Position numbers and translations under genes: made by a program
Shown: positions 18,541 through 28,893 of the stretch, one piece after another
How positions within the stretch are numbered: position 1 is the first letter of the stretch
How the letters are laid out: each line of letters starts with the position of its first letter
Notes under the pieces: generated by a model
Database searches by the model: none
The model's input: only the letters and a program-made list of their open reading frames with translations
Told to the model about the DNA's origin: nothing
From: Streptococcus parasanguinis
Lineage (GTDB): Bacteria > Bacillota > Bacilli > Lactobacillales > Streptococcaceae
Direction: 5' to 3'
DNA: 63,947 nucleotides
Assembly (NCBI RefSeq): GCF_018499505.1
Contig: NZ_JAHDAC010000010.1
Location: 1-63,947, forward strand

Positions 18541-21500
18541 GTGGTTGATGTAAATCGTTTTAAAAGTATGCAAATCACCCTAGCTTCTCCAAGCAAGGTC
18601 CGTTCATGGTCTTATGGAGAGGTCAAGAAACCTGAAACAATCAACTACCGTACATTGAAACCAGAACGTGAAGGTCTCTTTGATGAAGTCATCTTTGGAC
18701 CTACAAAAGACTGGGAATGTGCGTGTGGGAAATACAAACGGATCCGTTACAAAGGGATCGTTTGTGACCGCTGTGGGGTTGAAGTAACACGTGCCAAGGT
18801 TCGTCGTGAACGTATGGGACACATCGAGTTGAAAGCGCCTGTATCACACATCTGGTACTTCAAAGGCATCCCTTCTCGTATGGGATTGACCTTGGATATG
18901 AGCCCTCGTGCCCTTGAAGAAGTCATTTACTTCGCAGCTTACGTGGTGATCGATCCAAAAGATACACCACTTGAGCACAAATCCATCATGACAGAACGTG
19001 AATACCGTGAACGCTTGCGTGAATACGGACCAGGTTCCTTTGTAGCTAAGATGGGTGCAGAAGCAATCCAAGACCTCTTGAAACAAGTGGATTTGGAAGC
19101 TGAAATTGCTCTCTTGAAAGAAGAATTGAAGACTGCAACTGGTCAAAAACGTGTGAAGGCTGTTCGTCGTTTGGATGTCTTGGATGCCTTCTACAAATCT
19201 GGTAACAAGCCAGAATGGATGGTTCTCAACATCCTTCCGGTTATTCCACCAGATCTTCGTCCGATGGTCCAATTGGATGGTGGCCGTTTTGCTGCCTCTG
19301 ACTTGAACGACCTCTATCGTCGTGTGATTAACCGGAACAACCGTTTGGCGCGTTTGCTTGAGTTGAATGCCCCTGGTATCATCGTGCAAAACGAAAAACG
19401 GATGCTCCAAGAAGCCGTTGATGCTTTGATCGATAACGGTCGTCGTGGTCGTCCGATCACAGGACCAGGTAGCCGTCCATTGAAATCATTGAGCCACATG
19501 CTCAAAGGGAAACAAGGACGCTTCCGTCAAAACTTGCTCGGTAAACGGGTGGACTTCTCAGGACGTTCCGTTATCGCCGTTGGTCCAACTCTTAAGATGT
19601 ACCAATGTGGTGTGCCACGTGAAATGGCCATCGAGCTCTTCAAACCATTCGTGATGCGTGAAATCGTTGCGCGTGATATCGTACAAAACGTTAAAGCTGC
19701 AAAACGCTTGGTCGAACGTGGAGATGAACGCATCTGGGATATCCTAGAAGAAGTGATCAAAGAACACCCAGTTCTCTTGAACCGCGCACCGACCCTTCAC
19801 CGTTTGGGGATCCAAGCCTTTGAACCTGTCTTGATTGACGGGAAAGCTCTTCGCTTGCACCCACTTGTCTGTGAAGCCTACAATGCCGACTTTGACGGTG
19901 ACCAAATGGCCATCCACGTACCGCTTTCAGAAGAAGCTCAAGCAGAAGCTCGTATCTTGATGTTGGCTGCTGAGCACATCTTGAATCCAAAAGACGGTAA
20001 ACCAGTCGTTACCCCATCTCAGGATATGGTATTGGGGAACTACTACTTGACCATGGAAGAAGCTGGCCGTGAAGGCGAAGGCATGGTCTTCAAAGACCGT
20101 GACGAAGCTGTCATGGCTTACCGTAATGGTTATGTTCACCTTCACTCACGTGTTGGTATTGCAACAGATAGCCTCAACAAACCATGGACAGAAGCACAAC
20201 AACACAAGATTCTCTTGACAACTGTTGGTAAGATTCTCTTTAACGATATCATGCCTGCAGAACTTCCATACCTTCAAGAGCCAAATAATGCCAACTTGAC
20301 AGAAGGCGTTCCAGCTAAGTACTTCTTGGAGCCTGGTCAAGATGTCAAAGCAGCGATTGAAAAATTGGAATTAAACGTTCCATTCAAGAAGAAAAATCTT
20401 GGAAATATCATCGCAGAAATCTTCAAACGCTTCCGTACAACCGAAACGTCTGCTTTCTTGGACCGCTTGAAAGACTTGGGTTACCATCACTCAACCCTTG
20501 CTGGTTTGACAGTGGGGATTGCCGATATTCCGGTCGTTGAAGACAAGGCAGAAATCATTGAAGAATCTCACAAACGTGTGGAACAAATCACCAAACAATT
20601 CCGTCGTGGTTTGATCACGGATGACGAACGCTACAATGCCGTTACAGCTGAATGGCGTGCAGCCCGTGAAAAATTGGAAAAACGCTTGGTGGATAACCAA
20701 GATCCGAAGAACCCAATCGTTATGATGATGGACTCTGGAGCCCGTGGTAACATCTCAAACTTCTCGCAACTTGCCGGTATGCGTGGTTTGATGGCCGCTC
20801 CAAATGGACGGATCATGGAATTGCCAATCCTGTCAAACTTCCGCGAAGGTTTGTCAGTACTCGAAATGTTCTTCTCAACTCACGGTGCCCGTAAAGGGAT
20901 GACCGATACGGCCTTGAAGACAGCCGACTCAGGTTACTTGACTCGTCGTTTGGTTGACGTAGCCCAAGACGTCATTATCCGTGAAGATGACTGTGGAACA
21001 GACCGTGGACTTGTGATCCGTGCTATTACTGATGGTAAGGAAATGATCGAGCCACTCGAAGAACGCTTGACTGGTCGTTATACCAAGAAATCTGTTAAAC
21101 ACCCTGAAACAGGTGAAGTCATCGTTGGTCCAGATACCTTGATTTCAGAAGACCTAGCACGTGAAATTGTCAAAGCTGGTGTTGAAGAAGTCACTATCCG
21201 CTCTGTCTTTACATGTAACACCCGCCATGGTGTCTGCCGTCACTGTTATGGTATCAACTTGGCGACTGGTGATGCGGTTGAAGTAGGTGAAGCAGTCGGA
21301 ACTATCGCTGCCCAATCTATCGGGGAACCTGGTACACAGTTGACCATGCGTACCTTCCACACGGGTGGGGTTGCCTCAAATACCGATATCACTCAGGGTC
21401 TTCCTCGTGTCCAAGAAATCTTTGAAGCCCGCAATCCAAAAGGGGAAGCGGTCATCACTGAGGTCAAAGGGGAAGTCACAGCGATCGAAGAAGATGCTTC

Positions 21501-22194
21501 TACACGGACCAAGAAAGTCTTTGTTAGCGGAGCAACTGGTGAGGGCGAATACGTTGTCCCTTACACTGCCCGCATGAAAGTCGAAGTGGGAGATCAAGTC
21601 TCTCGTGGTGATGCTCTGACAGAAGGGTCTATCCAACCAAAACGTCTCCTTGCCGTTCGTGATGTCTTGTCTGTTGAAACTTACCTTCTTGCGGAAGTAC
21701 AAAAAGTATACCGTAGCCAAGGGGTAGAAATCGGCGACAAACACATCGAGGTAATGGTGCGTCAAATGATCCGTAAAGTACGTGTCATGGATCCAGGAGA
21801 TACAGACCTTCTCATGGGTACTCTGATGGACATTACAGACTTTACAGATGCCAACAAGGATGTCCTTATCTCTGGTGGAGTTCCTGCGACTGCACGTCCA
21901 GTCCTTATGGGAATTACCAAAGCCTCTCTTGAAACCAACAGTTTCTTGTCAGCGGCTTCCTTCCAGGAAACAACTCGTGTTCTTACAGACGCAGCGATCC
22001 GCGGTAAGAAAGACCATCTCCTTGGACTTAAGGAAAATGTTATCATTGGTAAGATTATTCCTGCAGGTACAGGTATGGCTCGTTACCGTAACTTGGAACC
22101 ACAAGCGATTAATGAAGTTGAAATCATCGAAGAAGTGCCATTAACAGATGGAACAGTCGATGAAGTTCAAACAGCTGAAGTCGTAGAAGAATAA
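18541..22194 (+). CDS. rpoC: RNA polymerase beta' subunit
   Basis: The 1217-residue beta' subunit. The start is GTG 18541. The N-terminal zinc site is [20 protein letters not shown] (near 60-80), the catalytic Mg site [10 protein letters not shown] is near 450, the second zinc site [13 protein letters not shown] is near 895, and the trigger-loop region FHTGGVA is near 940. It is transcribed with rpoB and followed by a strong terminator. Confidence 0.97.
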   Translation: MVDVNRFKSMQITLASPSKVRSWSYGEVKKPETINYRTLKPEREGLFDEVIFGPTKDWECACGKYKRIRYKGIVCDRCGVEVTRAKVRRERMGHIELKAPVSHIWYFKGIPSRMGLTLDMSPRALEEVIYFAAYVVIDPKDTPLEHKSIMTEREYRERLREYGPGSFVAKMGAEAIQDLLKQVDLEAEIALLKEELKTATGQKRVKAVRRLDVLDAFYKSGNKPEWMVLNILPVIPPDLRPMVQLDGGRFAASDLNDLYRRVINRNNRLARLLELNAPGIIVQNEKRMLQEAVDALIDNGRRGRPITGPGSRPLKSLSHMLKGKQGRFRQNLLGKRVDFSGRSVIAVGPTLKMYQCGVPREMAIELFKPFVMREIVARDIVQNVKAAKRLVERGDERIWDILEEVIKEHPVLLNRAPTLHRLGIQAFEPVLIDGKALRLHPLVCEAYNADFDGDQMAIHVPLSEEAQAEARILMLAAEHILNPKDGKPVVTPSQDMVLGNYYLTMEEAGREGEGMVFKDRDEAVMAYRNGYVHLHSRVGIATDSLNKPWTEAQQHKILLTTVGKILFNDIMPAELPYLQEPNNANLTEGVPAKYFLEPGQDVKAAIEKLELNVPFKKKNLGNIIAEIFKRFRTTETSAFLDRLKDLGYHHSTLAGLTVGIADIPVVEDKAEIIEESHKRVEQITKQFRRGLITDDERYNAVTAEWRAAREKLEKRLVDNQDPKNPIVMMMDSGARGNISNFSQLAGMRGLMAAPNGRIMELPILSNFREGLSVLEMFFSTHGARKGMTDTALKTADSGYLTRRLVDVAQDVIIREDDCGTDRGLVIRAITDGKEMIEPLEERLTGRYTKKSVKHPETGEVIVGPDTLISEDLAREIVKAGVEEVTIRSVFTCNTRHGVCRHCYGINLATGDAVEVGEAVGTIAAQSIGEPGTQLTMRTFHTGGVASNTDITQGLPRVQEIFEARNPKGEAVITEVKGEVTAIEEDASTRTKKVFVSGATGEGEYVVPYTARMKVEVGDQVSRGDALTEGSIQPKRLLAVRDVLSVETYLLAEVQKVYRSQGVEIGDKHIEVMVRQMIRKVRVMDPGDTDLLMGTLMDITDFTDANKDVLISGGVPATARPVLMGITKASLETNSFLSAASFQETTRVLTDAAIRGKKDHLLGLKENVIIGKIIPAGTGMARYRNLEPQAINEVEIIEEVPLTDGTVDEVQTAEVVEE

Positions 22195-22200
22195 GAAAAC

Positions 22201-22232
22201 AAGTCGGAACTACATGTTCCGGCTTTTTTTTG
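22201..22232 (+). terminator. Terminator of rpoBC
   Basis: The stem AAGTCGGAAC/GTTCCGGCTT with a 5 nt loop is followed by eight T residues. Confidence 0.92.
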
Positions 22233-22385
22233 AAAAAAGGACCCAATAGCAATCAGGCAGTCTATTTTTGAAAAATAGTGGTGTAAATCGCCCGAAAACT
22301 ACCTGAAAAATCATGCTCTGAGCAGAAAACTTTTATTCTCAAAGGATTTTCTATATAATAGAAGATACAAAGGATGGAAGAGTTT

Positions 22386-22775
22386 ATGTATCGAGTGATT
22401 GAAATGTACGGGGACTGTGAACCCTGGTGGTTTTTAGAAGGTTGGGAAGATGATATCGTGAGTAGTCGGAAGTTTGAAGACTATTACCAGGCTTTGAAAT
22501 ACTACAAGCAGAAGTGGTTGGAGTTAAATGAGCACTTTCCAAGTTATAAGAGTCGGAGTGATCTCATGACGATCTTTTGGGATACCAAGGAGCAAGAGTG
22601 GTGTGAGGACTGCAGTGAAGATGTGCAGCTTTTCCACTCGATTGTCCTCTTAGAAGACGAGCACAAGATCCCTAAAAGCAAGCTCCGCCCAGGCTACGAA
22701 AAGGAAAAAGGCAGTCACAAGCACCGTTCTTGTCAATATACACTCGATTCAAAAAAGGGGACAACCCTGTCATAA
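22386..22775 (+). CDS. DUF1033 family protein
   Basis: A 129-residue streptococcal/lactococcal protein of unknown function (DUF1033) rich in Trp and acidic residues (MYRVIEMYGDCEPWWFLEGWEDD). The ATG at 22386 was chosen; the upstream ATG at 22374 sits directly on the AAGGA ribosome site. A TATAAT (22354-22359) lies 27 nt upstream. The gene lies between rpoC and comGA in many streptococci. Confidence 0.8.
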   Translation: MYRVIEMYGDCEPWWFLEGWEDDIVSSRKFEDYYQALKYYKQKWLELNEHFPSYKSRSDLMTIFWDTKEQEWCEDCSEDVQLFHSIVLLEDEHKIPKSKLRPGYEKEKGSHKHRSCQYTLDSKKGTTLS

Positions 22776-22833
22776 GAGAAATTTGGAAGATTTTTTAGAG
22801 CGATCTAGAAAGTCTTCTTTTTTTGTCTTCTTT

Positions 22834-22841
22834 TTCGAATA
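22834..22841 (+). promoter_or_regulatory. ComX (SigX) cin-box of the comG operon
   Basis: TTCGAATA preceded by a T-rich stretch, 11 nt before the ribosome site of comGA. It matches the combox TACGAATA at 7 of 8 positions, so transcription should occur only in competent cells. Confidence 0.8.
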
Positions 22842-22862
22842 GTATAAGTGAGAGGAGGAACT

Positions 22863-23804
22863 ATGGTTCAAGAAATTGCAAAAAAACTGATCCGCATGGG
22901 GAAAAAGGAAGAAGCTCAGGATCTTTACTTCATTCCTCGGAAGGAGGAGTACCAGGTTTTTATGAGGGTGGGAGACGAGAGGCGCTTTGTGCAGTCCTTC
23001 CCTTTTGAGGAGATGACAGCTATTATCAGCCACTTTAAGTTCGTGGCAGGGATGAATGTGGGAGAAAAAAGGCGCAGCCAGCTAGGGTCGTGTGATTACC
23101 CATTAGAGGATGGAGTGGTCTCGATTCGCTTGTCGACGGTGGGGGATTATCGTGGCTATGAAAGCTTGGTTATTCGGCTCTTGCATGATGAGGAGCGAGA
23201 ATTACGGTTTTGGTTTGATCAGTTGCCAGACTTGAAGAAGAAATTGGCTGGTCGTGGGCTTTATCTTTTTGCAGGTCCTGTTGGTTCGGGAAAGACCACT
23301 CTCATGCATGCGTTGGCGCAAGAGCGCTTTGCGGACCAGCAAGTCATGTCTATTGAAGACCCTGTCGAGATCAAGCAGGACAATATGCTTCAACTTCAGC
23401 TGAATGACCAGATCGGCATGACCTATGACAATCTGATCAAACTCTCCTTACGCCATCGGCCGGACCTTCTCATTATTGGAGAGATCCGAGATAGGGAAAC
23501 AGCTCGTGCGGTCGTACGAGCTAGTTTGACAGGGGTAACCGTCTTCTCTACTATTCATGCCAAGAGCGTTCGAGGTGTTTATGAGCGACTTTTAGAACTT
23601 GGAGTGAGTGAGGAAGAACTCAAGATTGTTTTACAAGGTATTTGCTACCAACGATTAATTGCAGGAGGAGGTGTGGTCGATTTTGCGACGGAAAACTACC
23701 AAGAGCACTCAGCCAGCCGCTGGAACCAACAAATGGATCTCTTGGCTCAATCGGGATATATCCAGCTGGCTCAGGCCCAAGCCGAAAAAATTATCTACCG
23801 CTAA
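22863..23804 (+). CDS. comGA: Competence pilus assembly ATPase ComGA
   Basis: The GspE/PilB-type ATPase that powers assembly of the transformation pilus; it acts at the inner membrane face. 313 residues. Walker A is GPVGSGKTT (near 139-147), with an Asp box (MSIEDPVE), Walker B LLIIGEIRD and a His box (VFSTIHAKS). GAGGAGGA just upstream fixes ATG 22863. It is the first gene of comGA-GG behind a cin-box. The sequence looks intact. Confidence 0.95.
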   Translation: MVQEIAKKLIRMGKKEEAQDLYFIPRKEEYQVFMRVGDERRFVQSFPFEEMTAIISHFKFVAGMNVGEKRRSQLGSCDYPLEDGVVSIRLSTVGDYRGYESLVIRLLHDEERELRFWFDQLPDLKKKLAGRGLYLFAGPVGSGKTTLMHALAQERFADQQVMSIEDPVEIKQDNMLQLQLNDQIGMTYDNLIKLSLRHRPDLLIIGEIRDRETARAVVRASLTGVTVFSTIHAKSVRGVYERLLELGVSEEELKIVLQGICYQRLIAGGGVVDFATENYQEHSASRWNQQMDLLAQSGYIQLAQAQAEKIIYR

Positions 23805-24768
23805 ACAAAAGCAAATCATAGAATTGTTTTTGAATCTTTATTCGAGTGGTTTTCACCTATCTGAGATTGTCGATTTTCTGGATCGCTCTCACCTAGTGGA
23901 GAGTCGTTTGGTTTCCCAGATGCGAGAGGATCTCTCGCGGGGGCGGAGTTTTTCAGAGATGATGGCAGGGATCGGTTTTTCAGATGCGGTCACGACACAG
24001 CTGTCTCTCGCTGAGCTTCATGGCAATCTTGCATTGAGCTTGGAGAAAATCAGTGCTTACCTTGAAAACATGCGCAAGGTCAAGAAAAAGCTGATTGAGG
24101 TGAGCACCTATCCTCTTATCTTGCTTGGGTTTTTAGTTCTAATTATGCTAGGCTTGCGTAATTATTTGCTCCCTTAAATGGATGCTCAAAATATTGGGAC
24201 GCAATTGATCAGTTCCTTCCCCCAACTCTTTTTGGCCTTAGGAGCGGGACTGGTGACCTTCTTCTTACTCGGCTTTCTCTATTATCGAAAGTCGGGCAAG
24301 ATCAAGGTTTTTAGAACCTTGTCTCATCTGCCTTTCGGAAAAGGCATGATTCAAGCTTATTTGACAGCCTATTATGCCAGAGAATGGGGCAATCTGATTG
24401 GGCAAGGATTGGAGTTGTCTCAGATTTTTTCCATGATGCAGGACCAAAAATCCCAGCTTTTTCAAGAGATTGGAAGAGACTTAGCTCTCTCATTAGACCG
24501 TGGGCAATCCTTTTCAGAGACGGTCGGGGGATATCCTTTTTTCAAAAAAGAATTGCCCCTTATGATTGAATATGGTGAGGTCAAATCAAAGCTTGGAAGT
24601 GAGCTAGAAATCTACGCTGAAAAAACATGGGAAGATTTCTTTCGTCGGGTTCACAAGGCCATGAATGTGATACAACCTTTTGTGTTTGTCTTTGTAGCTC
24701 TTGTGATTGTCTTACTCTATGCAGCCATGTTGCTGCCGATTTATCAAAATATGGAGGTTCATTTATGA
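23659..24768 (+). pseudogene. comGB: comGB, competence pilus inner-membrane protein, interrupted by an in-frame TAA
   Basis: The GspF/PilC-type platform protein of the transformation pilus. Homology starts near 23746 (RDISSWLRPK) and continues in one frame to 24768. The frame contains TAA at 24175-24177 (CCT TAA ATG), where relatives have Gln as I recall; CAA to TAA is one transition. The first half (to LRNYLLP) holds one GspF repeat and membrane segment; the second half begins at ATG right after the stop and could be reinitiated. The 5' end is odd: where S. pneumoniae has TTG-Asp-Ile-Ser, this has CGG, and the only in-frame starts (TTG 23659, TTG 23683) are deep inside comGA. Confidence 0.85.
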
Positions 24769-25082
24769 AAAAATTAAAAACCTATAAGGTTAAAGCCTTT
24801 AGACTCATTGAAATGTTGGTGGTCTTATTGATCATCAGTGTGCTCTTATTGCTCTTTGTGACGAATTTGACCAAGCAAAAAGATTCCGTGAAAGAGACAG
24901 GAAATGCAGCGGTTGTGAAGGTGGTCGAAAGTCAGGCTGAATTGTACGAGCTCAATCATACCAATGACCAAGCCACTCTAGCAAAACTGATTGCTGATGG
25001 AAATATTACCAACAAACAAGCAGAATCCTACCGTGCCTATTATGCGAAAAATAGTGGAGAAACTCGTGCGGTTGCAGACTAA
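24765..25082 (+). CDS. comGC: Major competence pseudopilin ComGC
   Basis: The major subunit of the DNA-uptake pilus, 105 residues, processed by ComC (PilD) at the type III signal. GGAGG fixes ATG 24765, and it overlaps comGB by 4 nt. The signal reads KAFRLIEMLVVLLIISVL: Arg replaces the near-invariant Thr of KAFTLxEM, and FVTNLTKQK has Thr where relatives have Pro (FVPN). Glu+5 and the hydrophobic helix are kept. The two substitutions beside a broken comGB suggest relaxed selection. Confidence 0.93.
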   Translation: MKKLKTYKVKAFRLIEMLVVLLIISVLLLLFVTNLTKQKDSVKETGNAAVVKVVESQAELYELNHTNDQATLAKLIADGNITNKQAESYRAYYAKNSGETRAVAD

Positions 25083-25476
25083 GGCCTTCACTTTGGTGGA
25101 GACCCTTCTGACCTTGATGATTGTCAGTTTTATCTATCTGGGCTTATCGGGATCGATCAAGACGAGCTTTCAGCAGGTGGAAGAAAAAGTATTTTTTGCA
25201 GAGTTTGAACACCTCTATCAAGAAAGCCAAAAGATAGCCTTGGCAAGGCAAATGGAATTGGATGTTGAAATGACTGCAAGGAAGATTCAAACGCCCTACC
25301 AGACGGTGGAGATTCCTGATTCTGTTATTTTGCAAGATCCTAAAACTATTCGTTTAGACCGTGCAGGTGGCAATTCATCCCTGGCCAATGTTCACTTTCA
25401 GACACAGAGAGGAGTGGTGACTTATCAACTGTCGCTTGGAAATGGGAAAATTAAAAAAAGCATCCGTTCCCGCTAG
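25066..25476 (+). CDS. comGD: Competence minor pseudopilin ComGD
   Basis: A minor pseudopilin of the transformation apparatus, 136 residues from GTG 25066. The type III signal is intact (TKAFTLVETLLTLMIVSF), and the C-terminal DRAGGNSSLANVHFQT block is typical of streptococcal ComGD. GTG 25066 was chosen for GGAGA 5 nt upstream; ATG 25042 is in frame but has no ribosome site. It overlaps comGC by 17 nt and comGE by 35 nt. Confidence 0.88.
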   Translation: MRLQTKAFTLVETLLTLMIVSFIYLGLSGSIKTSFQQVEEKVFFAEFEHLYQESQKIALARQMELDVEMTARKIQTPYQTVEIPDSVILQDPKTIRLDRAGGNSSLANVHFQTQRGVVTYQLSLGNGKIKKSIRSR

Positions 25477-25729
25477 TATTCTCATAGAATCTTTGGTAGC
25501 CTTGGGCTTATTTGCCATGATTACGACCTTATTGTTAGGGGAGATCCGGCGTTCGCGCAAGGAGCGACTAGCGGATTTCAAAGAGGTAGAGGTCTTATCT
25601 GTCGCTCAAATGGCGCTTCAGACAGGGCAAAATCATCTTGAGGCCAATGGTATTCAGGTTCAAGTCGAAAAAGATGCCGATCAACTCACGGTCTATCATC
25701 AAGGAAAGGTGGTGCTGCATGTGGAATAA
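25442..25729 (+). CDS. comGE: Competence minor pseudopilin ComGE
   Basis: A 95-residue minor pseudopilin. The hydrophobic N-terminal helix follows VPASILIESLVALGLFAM, a less canonical but family-typical signal. The MALQTGQNHLEANGIQVQV region matches streptococcal ComGE as I remember it. It starts at ATG 25442 inside comGD and overlaps comGF by 11 nt, so the genes are tightly coupled. Confidence 0.87.
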   Translation: MGKLKKASVPASILIESLVALGLFAMITTLLLGEIRRSRKERLADFKEVEVLSVAQMALQTGQNHLEANGIQVQVEKDADQLTVYHQGKVVLHVE

Positions 25730-26171
25730 AGGAAAGGTCAAGGCCTTTACCCTGCTCGAAGCCTTGGTCGCTCTCTTGGTGCTTAGTGGGGGAGTGTTGG
25801 TCTTTCAAGGCTTGACCAAGCTCCTGCATGCTGAATTGGACTACCAGGCGCATCAAAAGCAGGAAGAATGGATACTTTTTCAGCAACAATTGCAGGTGGA
25901 ATTGGATCGGAGTCATTTTGAAAAAGTAGCGGACAATCATATCTACTTGGTTCAGGATCAAAAACCAATTGCCATTGGTCAATCGAAAGGAGATGATATC
26001 CGAAAAACAGATGATAAGGGCAGAGGCTATCAGCCTATGATTTCAGGGGTTCACTCTAGCCAAATTTGGCAGGAGGGAGAGTTGATTCATCTGCGGTTGA
26101 ATTTCAAAGAAGGTCTAGAAAGGGAGTATGTCTATCATGTGGTACCAGCGATGCAAAATGAAAAAAGTTAA
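25719..26171 (+). CDS. comGF: Competence pilus protein ComGF
   Basis: A 150-residue minor pseudopilin with an intact signal KVKAFTLLEALVALLVLSGG and a soluble domain ending REYVYHVVPAM. ATG 25719 is preceded by AAGGAAAGG. It overlaps comGE by 11 nt and comGG by 14 nt, and is part of the ComX-driven comG operon. Confidence 0.9.
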   Translation: MWNKGKVKAFTLLEALVALLVLSGGVLVFQGLTKLLHAELDYQAHQKQEEWILFQQQLQVELDRSHFEKVADNHIYLVQDQKPIAIGQSKGDDIRKTDDKGRGYQPMISGVHSSQIWQEGELIHLRLNFKEGLEREYVYHVVPAMQNEKS

Positions 26172-26592
26172 GGCTGGTGTCTTGCTTTACGCTCTCTTGA
26201 TGGCAGCGATTTTTAGTCTCTTGCTTCAGTTTTACCTGCACCGTCAGGTTGCGGAGAGACGGATCTTAAAGACGAGTCAAGATCGCCTTCGGGCCTATGC
26301 TTTGGTGCAAATGGCTCTTGAAAAGAGAAAGAGTGATGAGAAGACATCGGAGATTCATTTAAAGTCTGGAACAGTTCAGCTAAAGAAGGATACTGGTTTT
26401 CTTCATGCCCAAGCTGAGATGGATGGCGAAAGCTATGAGTTTGTCCTTCCTGAAAGGGAAGAAAAAGAAAGTAGCAAGAGCCAAAAAGAAAAGAAGACAC
26501 GGAAAGATAAGGCGAAGGCAGGGAGCGAAACGCCTTCTGAAGAGACGCAAAACGAGACCAAGGAACCATCAGAAAATAGCGAAAAAGACTAA
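26158..26592 (+). CDS. comGG: Competence pilus protein ComGG
   Basis: A 144-residue last component of the comG pilus set. The N-terminal helix KAGVLLYALLMAAIFSLLLQFYL lacks a classical prepilin Glu, as is usual for streptococcal ComGG. The C-terminal third is a Lys/Glu/Ser-rich tail (SKSQKEKKTRKDKAKAG) likely to be disordered. It starts at ATG 26158 within the end of comGF. Confidence 0.87.
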   Translation: MKKVKAGVLLYALLMAAIFSLLLQFYLHRQVAERRILKTSQDRLRAYALVQMALEKRKSDEKTSEIHLKSGTVQLKKDTGFLHAQAEMDGESYEFVLPEREEKESSKSQKEKKTRKDKAKAGSETPSEETQNETKEPSENSEKD

Positions 26593-26622
26593 TTTTTGGT
26601 ATGATAGGGTGCGGAGGAAATC

Positions 26623-27576
26623 ATGAATTTCGAAAAAATTGAACAAGCTTATACCTATCTATTAGAAAACACTCAAAGTATTCAAAATGAATTGTCGACC
26701 AACTTTTATGACGCCTTGATTGAACAAAATGCCATGTATTTGGATGGCAAGACGGATTTAGACATTGTTAAAAACAATAGCAAAAAATTAAAAGAACTAG
26801 GTTTAAGTAAGGAAGAATGGCGCAGAGCCTACCAATTCCTTTTTATGAAAGCTGCTCAGACAGAACCTTTACAAGCGAATCACCAGTTCACACCAGATGC
26901 GATTGGTTTTATCATTACATTTTTGATCGATCAGTTGGCTAAAAGCGACCAACTGGATGTCTTAGAAGTGGGAAGTGGAACCGGAAATCTCGCTGAGACT
27001 ATTGTCAACAATAGCCGTCTCACGATTGATTACTTAGGATTGGAAGTAGATGATCTCTTGATTGATCTATCTGCTAGTATCGCAGATGTGATGGAGTCTA
27101 GCGTTGTCTTCGCACAAGGCGACGCGGTGCGTCCACAAGTGTTGAAAGAAAGTGACTTGATCGTTAGCGACTTACCGATTGGCTATTATCCAGATGATGC
27201 GATTGCACAGCGCTATCAGGTGGCGAGCTCCGAAGGCCATACCTATGCCCATCACCTCATGATGGAACAGGCTCTGAAATATCTGAAACCTCAAGGAGTT
27301 GCCATCTTTTTAGCTCCAAATAACCTCTTGACAAGCCCTCAGAGTGATCTGTTGAAAGCTTGGCTAACAGACAAGGCCCAACTCCTTGCCATGCTGACCT
27401 TGCCAGAATCTCTTTTTTCAAATCCAGCCTATGCTAAGACGATTTTCGTCCTACGAAAACAAGAAGAAGAGTCTGTTCAGCCCTTTGTCTATCCTTTTAC
27501 CGATCTCCAGGATCAAGACCAGGTGGTTCACTTTATGGAAAGTTTCCAAAACTGGTTAAAGGATAGTGAAATTTGA
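26623..27576 (+). CDS. Class I SAM-dependent methyltransferase (YtxK/ComYH-like)
   Basis: A 317-residue N6-adenine-type methyltransferase fold. SAM motif I is VLEVGSGTGNLAE (near 113-125), and a catalytic-type SDLPIGYYPDD motif (near 183-193) resembles the NPPY motif. The substrate is unknown; in S. mutans the equivalent gene (comYH) is co-transcribed with the comG genes. GGAGG precedes ATG 26623. It lies 30 nt after comGG, and ackA follows. Confidence 0.85.
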   Translation: MNFEKIEQAYTYLLENTQSIQNELSTNFYDALIEQNAMYLDGKTDLDIVKNNSKKLKELGLSKEEWRRAYQFLFMKAAQTEPLQANHQFTPDAIGFIITFLIDQLAKSDQLDVLEVGSGTGNLAETIVNNSRLTIDYLGLEVDDLLIDLSASIADVMESSVVFAQGDAVRPQVLKESDLIVSDLPIGYYPDDAIAQRYQVASSEGHTYAHHLMMEQALKYLKPQGVAIFLAPNNLLTSPQSDLLKAWLTDKAQLLAMLTLPESLFSNPAYAKTIFVLRKQEEESVQPFVYPFTDLQDQDQVVHFMESFQNWLKDSEI

Positions 27577-27588
27577 TCAAAGATCTGA

Positions 27589-27616
27589 TATAATAGAGGA
27601 AGTGAAAACGCTTAAT
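27589..27616 (+). promoter_or_regulatory. ackA -10 and cre-like (CcpA) site
   Basis: TATAAT at 27589-27594. TGAAAACGCTTAAT at 27603-27616 matches the first half of the cre consensus TGNAANCG well but lacks the final C. Its position near the transcription start would suit CcpA control, though ackA is usually activated from further upstream. Confidence 0.5.
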
Positions 27617-27627
27617 GAGGTGAATAT

Positions 27628-28821
27628 ATGTCGAAAACAATTTCTATTAATGCAGGAAGCTCTAGTTTGAAATGGCAATTGTACCAAATGCCAGAGGAAA
27701 CTGTTCTTGCAAAAGGGTTGATTGAACGGATCGGTTTGAAGGATTCTATTTCAACTGTTAAATTTGATGGACGCTCTGAAAAACAAGTATTAGATATCCA
27801 GGACCATACACAAGCTGTAAAAATTTTGTTGGATGATTTGATTCGCTTTGATATTATCAAATCTTACGATGAGATTACAGGTGTGGGCCACCGCGTCGTT
27901 GCTGGTGGAGAATACTTCAAGGATTCTGCCTTGGTAGATGACGAAGTCCTTCGAAAAGTAGAAGAATTGTCTTTGTTAGCACCTCTTCATAATCCTGCAA
28001 ATGCAGCTGGAATTCGTGCCTTTAGAGAGATTTGTCCAAATATTACCAGTGTTGTGGTATTTGATACTTCTTTCCATACAACCATGCCGGAAAAAGCTTA
28101 TCGTTACCCTCTTCCAACTAAATATTACACAGAAAATAAGGTCCGTAAGTACGGTGCTCATGGAACCAGTCATCAGTATGTAGCTGGTGAAGCTGCTAAA
28201 CTTCTTGGAAAACCATTAGAAGAATTGAAATTGATCACCTGCCACGTTGGAAATGGTGTATCTGTTACAGCGGTTGACAAGGGAATCTCTGTGGATACCT
28301 CAATGGGCTTCACCCCTCTAGGTGGTGTCATGATGGGAACCCGTACAGGGGATCTTGATCCAGCGATTATTCCTTACTTGATGGAACATACAGAGGATTT
28401 CAGTAAGCCTGAAGATATTAGCCGCATCCTCAATCGTGAGTCAGGTCTTCTGGGTGTTTCTGAATCTTCTAGCGACATGCGGGATATCCATACAGCGATG
28501 CACAATGGAGACGAAAAAGCCAAATTGGCTTACGATATCTTTATCGATCGTTTGCAAAAATACATCGGTCAATACTTAGCAGTCTTGAATGGTGCAGATG
28601 CCATCATCTTTACAGCAGGAATCGGTGAAAATGCAGTAAATGTTCGTTCTTCTATTATTAATGGGATCAGTTGGTTTGGCTGCAAGGTCGACCCTGAAAA
28701 GAACGTCTTTGGAGTTGTCGGAGATATTTCCACAGATGATTCCCGTGTGAAGGTATTGGTGATTCCAACTGATGAAGAGTTGGTGATTGCGCGTGACGTT
28801 GAACGTTTCAAAAATCAGTAA
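27628..28821 (+). CDS. ackA: Acetate kinase
   Basis: Interconverts acetyl phosphate + ADP and acetate + ATP, the ATP-yielding last step of the Pta-AckA overflow pathway. 397 residues, normal length. Acetate kinase signatures are present: [12 protein letters not shown] near residue 4 and [11 protein letters not shown] near 87, plus the [10 protein letters not shown] region and TAGIGENA near 330. A GAGGTG ribosome site precedes ATG 27628, and it has its own promoter and a terminator. Confidence 0.96.
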   Translation: MSKTISINAGSSSLKWQLYQMPEETVLAKGLIERIGLKDSISTVKFDGRSEKQVLDIQDHTQAVKILLDDLIRFDIIKSYDEITGVGHRVVAGGEYFKDSALVDDEVLRKVEELSLLAPLHNPANAAGIRAFREICPNITSVVVFDTSFHTTMPEKAYRYPLPTKYYTENKVRKYGAHGTSHQYVAGEAAKLLGKPLEELKLITCHVGNGVSVTAVDKGISVDTSMGFTPLGGVMMGTRTGDLDPAIIPYLMEHTEDFSKPEDISRILNRESGLLGVSESSSDMRDIHTAMHNGDEKAKLAYDIFIDRLQKYIGQYLAVLNGADAIIFTAGIGENAVNVRSSIINGISWFGCKVDPEKNVFGVVGDISTDDSRVKVLVIPTDEELVIARDVERFKNQ

Positions 28822-28834
28822 ACTGAAATAAAGT

Positions 28835-28872
28835 GAGAAGGCTGGAGGCGAAAGCCCCAGTCTTCTTATTTT
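28835..28872 (+). terminator. ackA terminator
   Basis: The stem AGAAGGCTGG/CCCAGTCTTCT is followed by a T-rich stretch. Confidence 0.8.
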
Positions 28873-28893
28873 ATACAAGAAAGAGGTTGTCTA

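Noticed and set aside
24627..25082. Longer ComGC start at 24627
   Set aside because: The extra N-terminus would bury the prepilin signal; GGAGG before ATG 24765 gives the normal pseudopilin.
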